Shown here one piece after another: positions 22,877 to 34,008 of a stretch of DNA of 64,000 bases. Every line of letters starts with the position of its first letter. The first letter of the stretch is position 1. Source of the stretch: Nepenthes gracilis (taxonomy: Eukaryota > Streptophyta > Magnoliopsida > Caryophyllales > Nepenthaceae); assembly GCA_033239525.1 (NCBI GenBank), contig BSYO01000024.1, forward strand, positions 15,247,268-15,311,267, in the 5' to 3' direction. The position numbers were made by a program, and so were the translations under genes. A model generated the notes under the pieces. It saw only the letters and a list, made by a program, of their open reading frames with translations, did not search any database and was not told the origin of the DNA.

Positions 22877-23908
22877 TGTTGCATTCTCGGATCTTGATTT
22901 GATACGGACAAGGATCAGAATACAAATAATACAATTATAGAGTTTAAGTAAAAGGGAGAGAGAGGGAGACGGTGACATGTGGCATTTTTATTTGAAAATC
23001 TTCTTTGAAATGAAAGAAAAAAATCTCAGGATTCTAAGTCCGATAACTTTTTTACTAATATGTTGCTTGAGTACAAAGGGTGAAGAACAAAGTGTAAAAG
23101 TGGCTCTTTGGGATCACTTTCACAAGTACAAGTGTTCTCTCAATTGACTGTGTGAGCAGCTTGCCTCATCTCTCTCTAAGGGCATAAATGCAAGTGTGAA
23201 AATGTTGGTCATTTGTTAGGTATATAGTGAATACTTATATAGTGGTTGAATCTTCCTGCGGGGAGCAGCCACATGAAGGTGGCGTGTTCAGTGGATCCTG
23301 CCACCAACTTTAGAAATTCATCTTGTCATGTCAGAAAGATTGCGTACATGTGGGCTAACTCTGTGAAACGTCACTTCAGCAGTAATCATACCTGCGCTAT
23401 AGGCTATCATTCCCTATAAAGATCGCGTGTTGTAGAGATCATGCGTGCCTTTGTGAAAGTCAACAATCTGAGTTGGCGTTCTTGGTCGCCTAGAGCTTTC
23501 ATTTTGTGCTAGTATTGTTGGAGACTTCTCAGAATCCGCATCCTTGATAAAGGCTTTGGTCTTTGTCACGTCCGCGGACATTTGGCAACAAACTTCCTTG
23601 GGCTCCAACTAAGAATTTGCTCGGTATTGAGTCTTTGAGCTTTTAGAGCCATATCCTCTGTGCCATGTCCTCGGGGTTTTAGCACTAAATATACTCGTCT
23701 TCATCTAGGTCTTTGGTCTTTATTACGTCCTCGGGTTTCTAAAGCCAAGCCAACCTCTTGGACCAATTCAGCTCTTTGGGCTCCTCGGGCTGTGGATCCA
23801 AGTTCTCGAGCCTCTTGGGCTAAATCAGCCTCATAGGTCTCTTGGGATGCAGGCCCAATTCACAAAAACGGGTTCCTTGATTGGGCCTTGGGTATTCTCT
23901 ATTCATCA
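22877..23908 (-). repeat. 5' LTR of Tat-1
   Basis: 1032 bp, partner of 13251-14298. On the + strand it begins TGTTGCATTC and ends ATTCATCA. AAAGG at 23909-23913 repeats the left flank exactly. Differences from the 3' copy are spread evenly, as expected from independent decay after insertion. Confidence 0.95.
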
Positions 23909-23913
23909 AAAGG

Positions 23914-24413
23914 TATATAATTTTTCATATTAAAAAGATGTAACTATTAGTCTCTTAAATAAATAGAGTATACGAAAGACCCTGTCTCTTAATTCACGAT
24001 AAAATTGTCGTTGTTTTGAAAACAACCATCATGTATCATTATCTAATTACAATTTTTAAGAAGAATCATTTTGGATCACATGAATCAAGCTATGTATCGA
24101 TCTTTACTTTTTAAAGTGAATAATTATGATAATATTTTATAAACTTATAAAATAATAATTTTATAATCACATATTTTTAAAATATTATTATATAAGTAGG
24201 ATTATATTTTATAAAATTATAAAATAATAATTTTATAATCATACATTATTAAATTATTATTATGTAAATAGAACTGAAAAACATATAAAATCATCTTTTT
24301 GATATTTTTCAAATTTTCTAAAATTAAAATAGACGGTGGAGATTTTATGTATTTTATTTTATAAAAGAAAGCTTAAAAAACATAAACAAAATAAAAATAA
24401 AATTTTCAAAGAT
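23914..24413. other. AT-rich DNA between Tat-1 and a solo LTR
   Basis: No ORF or motif is visible. It includes an imperfect direct repeat of about 100 bp around 24125-24290: ATAATATTTTATAAACTTATAAAATAATAATTTTATAATCA-like sequence occurs twice. It is the right-hand continuation of the DNA into which Tat-1 jumped. Confidence 0.5.
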
Positions 24414-25091
24414 GTATTTTTCACGAACCTGAACCCAAGTAGATCAATTAAATAATTAATATACTTTAATTATTATATTCTTATAATTTTCAAACTTGGA
24501 TGTGACTTCAAACATATAAAATCTAAATTTTTTTCCACACAGTACCTTAACAGATAATATAATTGTGACCCACTTTACAAACTGTTGTAAGGGAATACCC
24601 AATTAATAACTCGTCTAACAAGTTTATAATATACAAAGTCATGATCTACCTTTGACTAACTTCAACATCTCATAACATTCCACACAAAATTTATTCAGAC
24701 CCAATACATGATAAATGATATCAAAATTCAATAATATGACACTCACCAGAGGTGTACAAAGTTACACCAAAACTCTTCATGCTACTGCGATGAAGCCGAT
24801 CCTCTACTCCGAAGGGATAAAACAGAATAATGAGTCTAATACCTAACAAGTATCATAATAAATAAATGAGTCCAAAGAATCAGAAGGAGGGTCGAATAAA
24901 CAAATTCAAACCGCCTATAAATAAATAGAAATTTCAAATCTAAAAATTTAATAATAGTCTTTTACTCAATTTAAATATTCAAATCCAAGGCCAATATCCA
25001 ATTTAAAAAACAGTCATTGTCGGGACATATATAAGTATATATATATAAAACAGAGTGATTCGGACCAATTTCAATGCACCGATGTCCAATC

Positions 25092-25120
25092 CAAGTCCAA
25101 GTCCAAGTCCAAGTCCAATG
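25092..25120. repeat. Hexamer repeat (CCAAGT)n
   Basis: About five copies of CCAAGT in a row inside the solo LTR. The other two LTR copies have only diverged CCAAATCT-like sequence here, so the array expanded after insertion or in this lineage. Confidence 0.7.
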
Positions 25121-26587
25121 TCCGATCAGCTCGTGATCTGGGAAAAAAGTCCGATAGCCGGATGGTCCAATAGCATTTGCTGAAGTCGAAGTCAAAGCAG
25201 CATTATGATAATTTTTTCAAGGGTTCGGATCAAAATATATAGTCGAAATTATTTGTACGAGACCTACCAATGCCCAATTGTAGGCAAAATCGGCGAATAT
25301 CAAATTTAGGTCCAAAAATCCAAGTCCAATACAAATCTATGCAGAGATACAAAATTTTACACCAATTTGAGTTTTGATTATTTAAATATTAGTTTGAGGA
25401 AGGGTTACACATAATCTCGATAACCTTATGCCAAAATCCTTGTATTGTGTTCCCATAGATAAGGTTGCTCATTATATTTTGCCACCCGCGGCTTTGGGTG
25501 CATTCCTCAAGTTTGGCAGATATATTAGGATGTCGAATATATTCTAAGGTCAAATCAAATTATCCAAATAGAAATGATCACTACTCAAAGCCATTCCTGC
25601 CGGCGAAAAGGGATTGCTAAATAACAAAATAATCTCCCTGTCGGGAGCTGGCCAGAATCTAATTATCTTAATCCAAATGTAGTGACCACAACCCGGCACG
25701 TGCATGTGAAAATGTATGGCCAATGCAAATTTCGTGTATATTTTTGTTACACATACTGATGTAAATATATATCGAGTCCAATAAATTTTTTGGGCTTTCA
25801 AAAATTATAATAAATTTCTAAAATCAATAACCCATATTTAAAACATCCAAATTAGCTAAAATAACTGAACTGACATGCATGTCCAAATTAAATAAATCAG
25901 GCTAATAAAATTTTATGCACGTTAGTAAAAATTTTAAACAGTGTCTAAAATATTTCAGATATTAAATTAAACCAAAGAGGGGGTTTACAGATACTTGCCT
26001 CAATCTCATATCTCGCAGATCTGACAAATGGAGGCTCCGAAATATCGAATCGCGCGGCTCACCCCACTGCCGCACAACCCGCCTGGCGACTCGAGCTTCC
26101 TCCTTCACTGCCACGCACTACAATTCATCCGGCTCTCCCCTCTTTCCCTACGCAGCACTGTGCCCAGCTACGCACACCTCAACCGACGCCGGTCACCAGC
26201 GCACCACCGCCGACCGTTGGAGACCACAGTAGCTTCACCCTTCGACCACTGCTGCAAACGCCGACGACAGCCTCGTCGGCTTCGATGGCTTCCCCTCACC
26301 GTACCTTCACCGATTCACTCACGGCCACCAATTACCAGGCTTACCGCGCTGACTTCGCCGTCCGACGCCGGTGCCGCCATCGCCGCTTCCTCTTCCACCT
26401 CGCGCAGAGCCCGAATTCGACCCTAAAACCCTCTCTCTCTCCTCTGTTTTTCTTCCCTCTTTCTTCGTTTTTCTTTTCCTTTTTTTCCTATGTTTTTCTT
26501 TCCCTTTTTTTTTCCCTCTGTTTTCGTTTTCCTTTCCCTCACTCCTGTTTCTCCCCGTACTCGAGCCCCCTTAACACCCTTTATATA

Positions 26588-26686
26588 AAAAAATTATTAT
26601 TATTATTATTATTATTAATTTATATTATCCCAATACTCCAATCACTTATCCTATCTTATCCATCCTTATTCCCATCCCTCTTTTAT

Positions 26687-26722
<36 letters not shown>
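26588..26722. repeat. TTA and AT microsatellites
   Basis: A run of TTA/ATT triplets at about 26594-26617 and an AT dinucleotide run of roughly 18 units ending near 26722, both within the solo LTR. Both are probably length-variable. Confidence 0.85.
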
Positions 26723-26727
<5 letters not shown>

Positions 26728-26884
26728 AATCGAATATTCTCAACGCATGTAAAGACCAGTAGTAAAATTTCTAATATTTCTTCAAAATTTCACGATATTA
26801 AATAAATTTTTAAAACGTTAAATTTATCCAAATTCTCATTAAATATTAAAATATATTCAATAAGGTTTGGGATATTACAGTATT

Positions 26885-27228
26885 AATGGGACAAAGTGAA
26901 CCCGAGCCTGTATTATTTGGCTCGCAGTTCTGTCTTGTCTAACTTCAAACTGTAGCCTTCGCATGTGCTTGCACCCACATCGTTTATTTTGTCTTCTCTT
27001 GTGATATATTGCAGCTCTAAGACGAGCTTCATGTTTTGATTTATTTAATACTACAAGAATCAAGAAAATATAAATAGAATACTTTTGCAAGCGTCTAGGT
27101 CTGTTTTTTCTCCGTCATGACAATAGTTTGGTTGTGTAGTATATGATAATTGTCACAAGGCTGTTCTCTTACATAGATAATAGACTGAATAATCACAGTA
27201 CATATTACCAGTTATGTCTAAGAAGATA
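26885..27228. other. Short unassigned stretch between the solo LTR and copia-2
   Basis: Mixed composition with no supportable ORF or repeat. It is old DNA that received both the solo LTR on its left and copia-2 on its right. AGATA at 27224-27228 is the expected left target duplication of copia-2, whose right end is outside the window. Confidence 0.4.
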
Positions 27229-27636
27229 TGTTAGTTAGCCACTTATTATTAGAACAGGGAAATCTTTGAAGATAAAGATTTTATTGGTTTACTTCATTAT
27301 GAGTCCTAACTTACTGTACAAATAATTTTTTTCTATATAAAGCTACCAAGTAGGGTCGTAAATATTATGGTGATATCAAAGGATGTGTTTACAATTAATA
27401 TATTCAAATTCATAATTTATAACGGAATTATATGAGCATTTGTTCCCACAATCTTATACTTCAATTAAAGGGGTTCTCATGAAAAATTTATTGTTCAATG
27501 CTTTTGCTAGTTATTGTGATTGTTCGTATTATCTTTTTGTCTCATTATATTTTCAACCAATGGCCTTAGTTTTTGATCCTTGGAGACATTAGTTTTCTAT
27601 TTGTTTGGAAAGCTTTGGTGTGTCCGGGGTCTAACA
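27229..27636 (+). repeat. 5' LTR of copia-2
   Basis: A 408-bp LTR defined by perfect 6-bp inverted ends TGTTAG...CTAACA and by the primer site two bases downstream. A TATA box CTATATAAAG lies at 27333-27342, in the expected first third. The matching 3' LTR is not in the window, so the left boundary rests on the inverted end and the usual copia LTR size. Confidence 0.8.
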
Positions 27637-27638
27637 GG

Positions 27639-27651
27639 TGGTATCAAAGAA
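27639..27651 (+). other. Primer-binding site of copia-2 (initiator tRNA-Met type)
   Basis: TGGTATCAAAGA differs at one position from TGGTATCAGAGC-type sites, complementary to the 3' end of initiator tRNA-Met, the usual primer of plant copia elements. It starts three bases after the LTR end. Confidence 0.85.
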
Positions 27652-27679
27652 TCATATCATTCGTGTTGTTTGTTAGTTG

Positions 27680-28224
27680 AATAGGAGGGTTCAAACAAAA
27701 TAATTTGTTTGAATGCAATAACTATGATGTATGGATGAGTAAGATGAAAGATATCTTGTTCATAAAGATCTTACAATTTTTGGTGTTTACTACATAATTG
27801 CTGGAGTCTAAATATTATTAGGATTGAGCTTTTGAATAGTGATAAATTTGTAGATAAATTTAACAATGTATTACTAACAATGTACATAATCACATTCGAA
27901 ATGAGAAGTATACAATAGTACTATAAGAGAAGCTCAAAGTTTCTACTCTTCAAAGATGGATAATAGCAAGCTCTTCTACTTGATGATATTTATGTAAGTG
28001 TATTATCGGGAAGGGAGTTCTATTATTGATCATCTCAGCGAGTTTCAAAGTAGTGTTCACCAATGAAATGGCATGGACATTAAATTTAGCTATGAATTGT
28101 TGGGCTTGTGGCTGTTTGATTATATTATTAGATTCGTGAGAGGTCATCTGCATAACCATTGCCAACACCACACCAAGTAGTATAGTAATGTTGGAGACGG
28201 CTAATGATATTGTAGTATTTTAAA
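27680..28224 (+). pseudogene. gag: copia-2 gag, first part
   Basis: The reading follows plant copia gag: an FECNNYDVWMSKMKDILFIK block near 27710, then KLESLYSSKMDNSKLF-like sequence near 27935, REGSSIIDHLSEFQSS near 28010, NGMDIKFSYELLGLWLFDYI near 28070 and ETANDIVVF at about 28193. Between them are stops and frameshifts. The sequence stops matching copia just after 28220, where the large insertion begins. The conserved continuation (LN.E..RRSQG) appears at about 48493. Confidence 0.75.
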
Positions 28225-28983
28225 TGTTTTTGATCTAACTAGATTAATATATTATAATTACGTGTATATTTTATGTCATTGTTATGTAAATAAATTTATT
28301 AGTAATTTAATGAGAAGAATTGAATTAATAGTGAGTTAATAATTGTTTAGGGGAATAGGCTTGAATTATGAGGATAATCAGGCTTTGGGCTTAATTATAT
28401 TTGATATCTCGAAATTAGTTGAATTAAGTGAAAACTTTAGAGCGTGACCTAAAATTTTAGGTGCTTAATATTTAGAATATAGAAAATTTATTGTTACATG
28501 TTTTTAGCAACAGACTTTTGAGGGTTATGTGGGTGGATTAAATTAAAATAGCCAATGGAAAATTTAGCATTAGAAAATGATTAAAATAACCAAATTGAAA
28601 TAAATAAGGATCTCTTTAACTACCCAGGTTTTTCTAGCATAATTGTTAGTTTATCGTAAATCCTAAAACAAATAGATTGTGTTGGTTGAGTGGATATATT
28701 GGATCAAGTTGTTATGAAGTATTGGACAGTAAGGGTTTTATTAGGGAAAATAGGAGTGGATTAGCCACCCTTGGTTCTATTTTTCCTCCTTTTAGTCATG
28801 TCACCAATAAATGAATTATTAGTTGTTTTGCCTCATAAATTGAAACGAACTTAATATTGTAATATCAAAAATAAATTATTAAGAAATGGAGAGATATTTG
28901 GGTGATTTATAATTCAATTTAGATCGGAGATAATATCATCTACCTTTGAAAATAATTTTTTCATAATTAAGAAAGATTTGAAT
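28225..28983. other. Block X, left part: no gene
   Basis: AT-rich, with many stops in all frames. Phrases such as GGCTTGAATTATGAGG and CAGGCTTTGGGCTTAATT recall the GGGCTTAATT-rich starts of long plant Ty3/gypsy LTRs. The last five bases plus GATTA (28984-28988) form the target of D1. Confidence 0.4.
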
Positions 28984-30442
28984 GATTATGTAACGTCTCA
29001 TATCTTATATAAAATTTATGATGACATTAATAATTTTCTAGGTCTATTTAAAAATAATTATATGATAAAAATTTATAGAAAAAATTAAATTTGAGGATCC
29101 AAGTTTGACATTTGATGGACACTTACTCACATTTATGTATATTTTAGATAGAATGCATACATTTCTATGGAGTACCTTTGGGACGCTCATGAGTGTTTCA
29201 AGTAAATTGGTTAGTGCTAGAGCCACATTTGATGAGGCTCTCATGTGCAGATGAGGTTTTGTTGTGATACCTGCATGCATTGTTCGTTATTTTTGTTAGT
29301 TCTTTAAAAGAAAGAAGATAAAGAGGAGAGACGAAAATGAAGTTGAGAGATAAAAAGAATGAAAGATATTTTCAAACTTTTAGAAGTCAAATTTGATAAA
29401 TTAGAAGGTTAATACAGAGTTTTTTAAGCTCATTCTTTGATCCCTTTTAGATTTACTAAAGTTTTATTTACATTTTTTGTTTTAACATACATGCATTTCA
29501 CTTTTGACTTCCTTGCTTTGAATATCTGTGTATACGCGTGATTTTTTCTAATGGTTTTGAATTTATTTTTAGGTTTCACCAAATATTTGAGAATTTTATC
29601 TAATTTGTATAAATAAATAAATCTTTAAAGTATTATATTTATATATACAAGTATTTATAAAATACAAGCTATGAAATTGTGCGTTTGTACATTGCATTTG
29701 ATAATTCATTTATATATTTTGGATTGAACTTTATTATATTATTTGTTTGACATTTGTATTTTTTTATATAGTAAAAAGTTTTATATTTATATTTTTTAAG
29801 AGTGTAAGTTTTGTACTTTTTCTATATAGTAAAAGGTTACAAATATTTATTTTAGAATCCACTGATTTGGCATTTTATTAAAAACTATTGTAAAAAAAAA
29901 AAAAATGAACAACATAATATAGTCAAATGTATTGATATATTTAGATACACTTAAAAGACTACACTTATTATACATGGGTAGCAAATAAAAATGACGTTTG
30001 ACCTTACCTATAGGAAATAATATGCAAACAATCTATTTATAGGTTTAAATAGTAGTTATTTACCCTAGGATTATTGGGAGTACATATAACCTATTCTCAA
30101 AATTAATCTTTTGATTATTGATTCTCATAGTTTAGTATATTTTAGATTTTTTAAGATTTGTGCTTGCATCTAATTTGATATTTAAGATATTTGACTTTTA
30201 AAATTTGTAAGATTTAATTGATATTTGAATTTATCTGATTTTCTTACTTTAAACATTTGACTTTGGGACTATTAGATTTGTGAGAATTGTACATTTGAAC
30301 ATTTAGATGACTTCATAAATTTAAACTATTTGGTATTCACATATAGATTATAAATTTTATATACGAAATCATATTTGGATATTTAATAATTGAATATTTG
30401 ATACATTTGAATGTTTCATACATTTGGAGTTTTAATACATAT

Positions 30443-31626
30443 TATTGGGTCCTAATACTAGGGCCGATGAAACATGGCCTAAAAGGAAGGCTCAAAGACG
30501 CGCCCACGGATCAAGAAAACAGGCTATCCCAAGAAGCGACAAAAGTACGAGAGGCCCATTCAACCAATAGAAGCTTGAGGATGCCACAAGGGGCTGACGT
30601 CATCAAGGAAATTCTAGAAACGCCCGAGGACCCTAGCCCCACGAACCCGAGGACTAGGAAAAGGACCAGAGGACCTTTTGACAGACGAAGACAGCCTTGG
30701 CGCCTCCACACAAGAAGCCAAAATAATCAAGTATGTCAACTCAGATGGTACACTATGACGAAGAAGCCCGAGGATATCAGACATTCCTTCAAGCCCCAGA
30801 TTAATCCGAGAGGTCAGTAAAAACCTAAGGACTCTCCAAAAGGAACCAAAGACCCTTCAATCATTAAGAGAACAGTTAACGTTCGAGAGCTGTCTTCCTC
30901 AACGAGTCCGCGTACTCACAAAGGGATAAGACACATCACTTAAGGATGAGGACCATTTGGACGAGGACCATTTGGTGTACGGCCATGAGCGCCAGCTAAG
31001 CAACTTCGCTATTACTAAAGAACACGCAACCACTGCGAAACGTCGCCTCCACAGCGCATAATGAGGCTCATAGCACACATTGTCACTTTAAGACTGATAT
31101 CAAGGGTCTGCACGCCCGACACGGTAAGGCCCAATCAGTGGCACCGGTGGCTTGCCTCCCTACACATGCCAGCATGCCTGACATAGCAGCAAGGCAGGTG
31201 GACAGCTTCTCAACGCGCCTGACGTAGCTAACAGAGCAAGTGGACAGTCTCCCAGCCATACGCCGGCTGCCACGTGGACTACCTTTAAGGGACATTCTTC
31301 GACTATAAATACCTAGCAAAGACTCTAAGCAAGGGACTTTTTTCCTTCTTTCAGGCGAGAAGAAAAAGGCTCTGGAGATCAAAAAAGGAGAGAGCTTTCA
31401 AGGGAGAAAGGTTAGGAAGAGAAAGGGAAGATATTCCCACAAACTTGTATTTCGTAATTCTCTCATCCATAGTGAAGTATCTTTTAGGCTCTTGAGCCTT
31501 GTGGTTTTTCTTCCTCGTTCCAGGGAAGGTTTTCCACGTAAATTTCGGTGTTTTTTCTCTCCTCTCTACATCTTTACACTCTCAAGTATTTGTGTTGCAC
31601 CGGACCCCAAAATCTGGAACGCAACA
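30443..31626 (+). mobile_element. Solo LTR of a Tat-type element, nested in D1
   Basis: 1184 bp bounded by CATAT (30438-30442 and 31627-31631). It begins TATTGGGTCC and ends GGAACGCAACA. Tat-2 LTRs begin TGTTGGG(T)CCC and end GGACGCAACA, so this is a related Tat-family LTR whose TG has become TA. It carries CACGTG at 31271 and a TATA box, TATAAAT, at 31304-31310. It is distinctly richer in GC than the surrounding DNA. The 140-codon frame at 30398-30820 begins outside the LTR and is not a gene. Confidence 0.93.
31304..31310 (+). promoter_or_regulatory. TATA box of the nested solo LTR
   Basis: TATAAAT, preceded by GAC and about 30 bp downstream of a CACGTGG element. The spacing matches an LTR core promoter, with transcript start expected about 30 bp further on. 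The LTR may still be able to start transcripts toward the right. Confidence 0.6.
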
Positions 31627-32171
31627 CATATTAAATTTTACATGTATTTTACTATTTTTGCTCATTCATTTTGATTTATAAACTTATATAATTTATTATA
31701 TATATATTGATATTTAGTGAACTTTATACTCACAATTTTATCCATATTTTAACCCTTTTAAATAAGAGTGATTGAAAGATTATAAAATTTAGATGGCAGA
31801 TACTTAAAAGTATTGGTTATTGCATATTTATATTTGGATTTTGAATTTGGTTATATTTAAATTTATGTTGGAGATTTATTGAACATTCAATTATTACAAT
31901 TTGTTGATATTATGAAATTATTGTATTGTTGGATATTCGTTCAACATTTTTGCTTGCAAATTTATTTTAGCTTTTAACCATGCTTTTATTATATATTTTG
32001 GAGATTGGATAGGCTCAATCCGCTTAGATCCTATGCCTAGTGTGATTTATAGACTTTTATTACTTTGGATTTTGGGTTTATTCATGTCCGACCCAACTTT
32101 GAGGTTTTAATCAGATTATTGTATAATTTAATTAAAACAAAAGGAATTTGATTTTGAGATATGACAGATTA

Positions 32172-32991
32172 ATATGAGAAGTGATACATTAATATAATTA
32201 AGTAGTTAGAGTAATTTTGAAAAGTCAAATTTGGTTAGTTAACTAGCTACACTTGTAGTTGGTGTTTGGCCAGACGTAAGACTGTTTGTACAAGAGGTTA
32301 TTTTAATGTTCGGTTAGTAACTATCTAAGATTATCAATCAAATTAGATGGTTAATTAAATCCTTACTATTCAAATGTAAGTGGTTAAATAGCTATTGTTT
32401 TGAAGGGGTTTTGGCTGCCATTGAGGGGAGAAAATTCAGCTAACTTTTACGTCTGATTTTAAGATTTGAGAAAGGAAATAACTACTTTGGTCTAACTTCT
32501 TTCTTGTTATATTTTAATTCTGATAGCCTATTTAATAGGATAGAATAGAAATTTTATTTCAATATTATGTTTAATAAAATTACTATTTTCTGTTTAGTTA
32601 CCCTGATAGCAAGAATAAAAATTATAAATAAAATTATTATTTTTTAAAAATAAAGAATAAAAATACAAACTTCCTATTGGTGTTTTTTATTCATTGTTAT
32701 TAATAAATAATGATTTTAAAATATTTTTCTTATATACTCTTACCCCAAATTAGACACGTTTAAAATTAAATTCACGTTGGACAATGTCTAAGTTTAGATG
32801 AAATTTTGTGACCACTAAATTAACATCGGCCGGACATATTTATAATCTAAATTAAATCAATTCGAGTTGAGATATAGATTTTTTTTTTAATTTTAAGTAT
32901 TTTTTTAAATATTCATGGATATATAAAAAAAACTAAAAATATAAATAGTTTAAAAAATTATAATATATAAATGAAAGTACTACATAGTTAT
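32172..32991. other. Block X, middle part: no gene
   Basis: AT-rich DNA between D1 and Tat-2. Around 32530-32720 are alternating A/T runs (AATAAAATTACTATTTTC and similar) that might be an old MITE, but I could not find paired terminal inverted repeats. The final ATATT (32992-32996) is the Tat-2 target duplication. Confidence 0.4.
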
Positions 32992-32996
32992 ATATT

Positions 32997-33937
32997 TGTT
33001 GGGGCCCATGTCCTAACCCATAAAAAGTTATGAGGCCCATGAAGAGTTTCGAAGCCCACGCAGGCTGACGAGCCTAGCCCAACGGCGCAGGAAGCATGCA
33101 CAGTGCCACGCTGGCAGAAGACGACGGAAACTCTACAGCGCATTAATGCGTTGCCGACAGAAAGGCAGAAAGGCTAGCCAATGAAGAAGCAACTGCCGCA
33201 ACGCCAACGGTTCACGCAGCCGCCTGCAGACCGCCATCCAATCCTCGCTCAAGGAAATACAGGCGTGGCCGGCAGCGGCCTGCCAGCCACGACGAAAGGA
33301 CAACCGACATGACTGGCAGATAACAACAGCGACCAGCGGCAAGGAAGCCCTCACAACGGGCATTCTGGCGCCCAGAGTCCATCGGGGAGGGACTTATAAA
33401 AGCTCCCACTCCCCACAGAGAAGGGGATCCCGAATATCTCCGACTTCAACTTCCAAGACTCGAACTCCGATCCCATACTCTCTGAAAAAGCACACATAGA
33501 AGCAAGAGCTGGAACTGAGGAGTGACTCACTTCCATTGGGCGCAAGCTAGCACGCTACTGCTAACCCAACGTCTTCTCAGACTACGGGAAAGGTAGCCAC
33601 CCGTTGCGGTGCATCAAGGGAGCCAGGCCTCCCATCACCTGCTCATTGCATTCTCCAAACCATCATACATGCATCTCTCATGCCATTACAGCATTTACCC
33701 GCGTACCGCTTGTAGCGTGCGCCATTTCCGTTCATTGCGGGAATTTGCTGACTTGAGTATCGGAGCGGCTTTGGTGGGAGAAATCCTGCCGGACTCCTGA
33801 CCTCTTATTTGTTGTTGGTGTTGTGCAGGTCCAGGTTCAAAGAGATGGAGACCGGACCCTTCTCCTGATGCCACCACGTGCTTGGGAATCCGAATGCTCT
33901 CTAATCCGTATGGCAACCGCAAGCCCGGGACGCAACA
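32997..33937 (+). repeat. 5' LTR of Tat-2
   Basis: Begins TGTTGGGGCCC and ends GGGACGCAACA. A TATA box lies at 33395-33401 (TTATAAAAG). It matches 44774-45710 closely, apart from a divergent patch of about 100 bp near 33190-33310 with several indels. Confidence 0.95.
33395..33401 (+). promoter_or_regulatory. TATA box in the Tat-2 5' LTR
   Basis: TATAAAA preceded by GGGACT. The right LTR keeps the same box at 45175-45181 (CCTATAAAAG). This is the likely core promoter for gag-pol RNA. Confidence 0.75.
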
Positions 33938-33938
33938 T

Positions 33939-33956
33939 TGGCGCCGTCTGTGGGAA
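33939..33956 (+). other. Primer-binding site of Tat-2
   Basis: TGGCGCCGTCTGTGGGAA begins one base after the LTR end. This sequence is common at this place in plant Tat/Athila-type Ty3/gypsy elements. I do not assign the tRNA. Confidence 0.85.
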
Positions 33957-34008
33957 ACTGACGAGAAGCCAAGTGCCTCTTTCCCACCTTCCTCCTAAAA
34001 ACAAGAAT

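Larger units (their letters stand above)
13251..23908 (-). mobile_element. Tat-1: full-length Ty3/gypsy element of the Tat lineage
   Basis: LTRs of 1048 and 1032 bp flank an 8.6-kb interior, and AAAGG is duplicated at 13246-13250 and 23909-23913. Reading the minus strand, the order is 5' LTR (right), primer site, gag, protease, RT, RNase H, a second RNase H, integrase, noncoding spacer, an antisense gene, polypurine tract and 3' LTR (left). The second RNase H and the antisense ORF downstream of integrase are Tat-lineage traits. Gag and pol are crossed by many stops and frameshifts and key catalytic residues are lost. Its GC content is clearly above that of the flanks. Confidence 0.95.
24419..26879 (-). 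mobile_element. Solo LTR of the Tekay/Del-like family
   Basis: This 2461-bp sequence matches the LTRs of the element at 48804-60298 over its whole length: the same left end (TTTCACGAACCTGAACCC against TCTTACGAATTCAAACC), the same GGGACATATA block in the middle, a C-rich patch followed by a CT-rich tract, and the same right end (ATATTACA). GTATT is duplicated at 24414-24418 and 26880-26884. No interior or second LTR is present, so it is the product of recombination between two LTRs. The 26028-26426 and 26285-26752 open frames are artefacts of the C-rich patch. Confidence 0.93.
28989..32166 (+). mobile_element. Solo LTR D1 (family D), containing a nested solo LTR
   Basis: Starts TGTAACGTCTCATATC and ends GATATGACA. 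GATTA is duplicated at 28984-28988 and 32167-32171. The reverse complement of 60673-62668 (D2) matches it along its length, apart from a 1.19-kb insertion at 30443-31631 that is itself a solo LTR with its own target duplication. Without the insertion D1 is 1989 bp against 1996 bp for D2. No coding interior is present in either copy, so both are solo LTRs of one family whose full element is not in the window. Confidence 0.93.

Noticed and set aside
26028..26752. Two overlapping ORFs of 132 and 155 codons that look like an N-terminal exon
   Set aside because: They lie in the C-rich and CT-rich patch of a Tekay-like LTR that recurs at 50550-50800/53500-53700 and 59590-60060, where the frames are not conserved.
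30398..30820. 140-codon + strand ORF rich in Arg/Lys
   Set aside because: It starts outside and runs into a solo LTR bounded by perfect CATAT duplications. No motif, and composition follows the GC-rich LTR.
32530..32760. Possible MITE in block X
   Set aside because: A/T runs resemble MITE interiors, but no terminal inverted repeats or target duplication could be paired.
33823..34008. Upstream Met for Tat-2 gag
   Set aside because: The segment lies in the LTR and primer site. The Met at 34009 aligns with the gag start of Tat-1.
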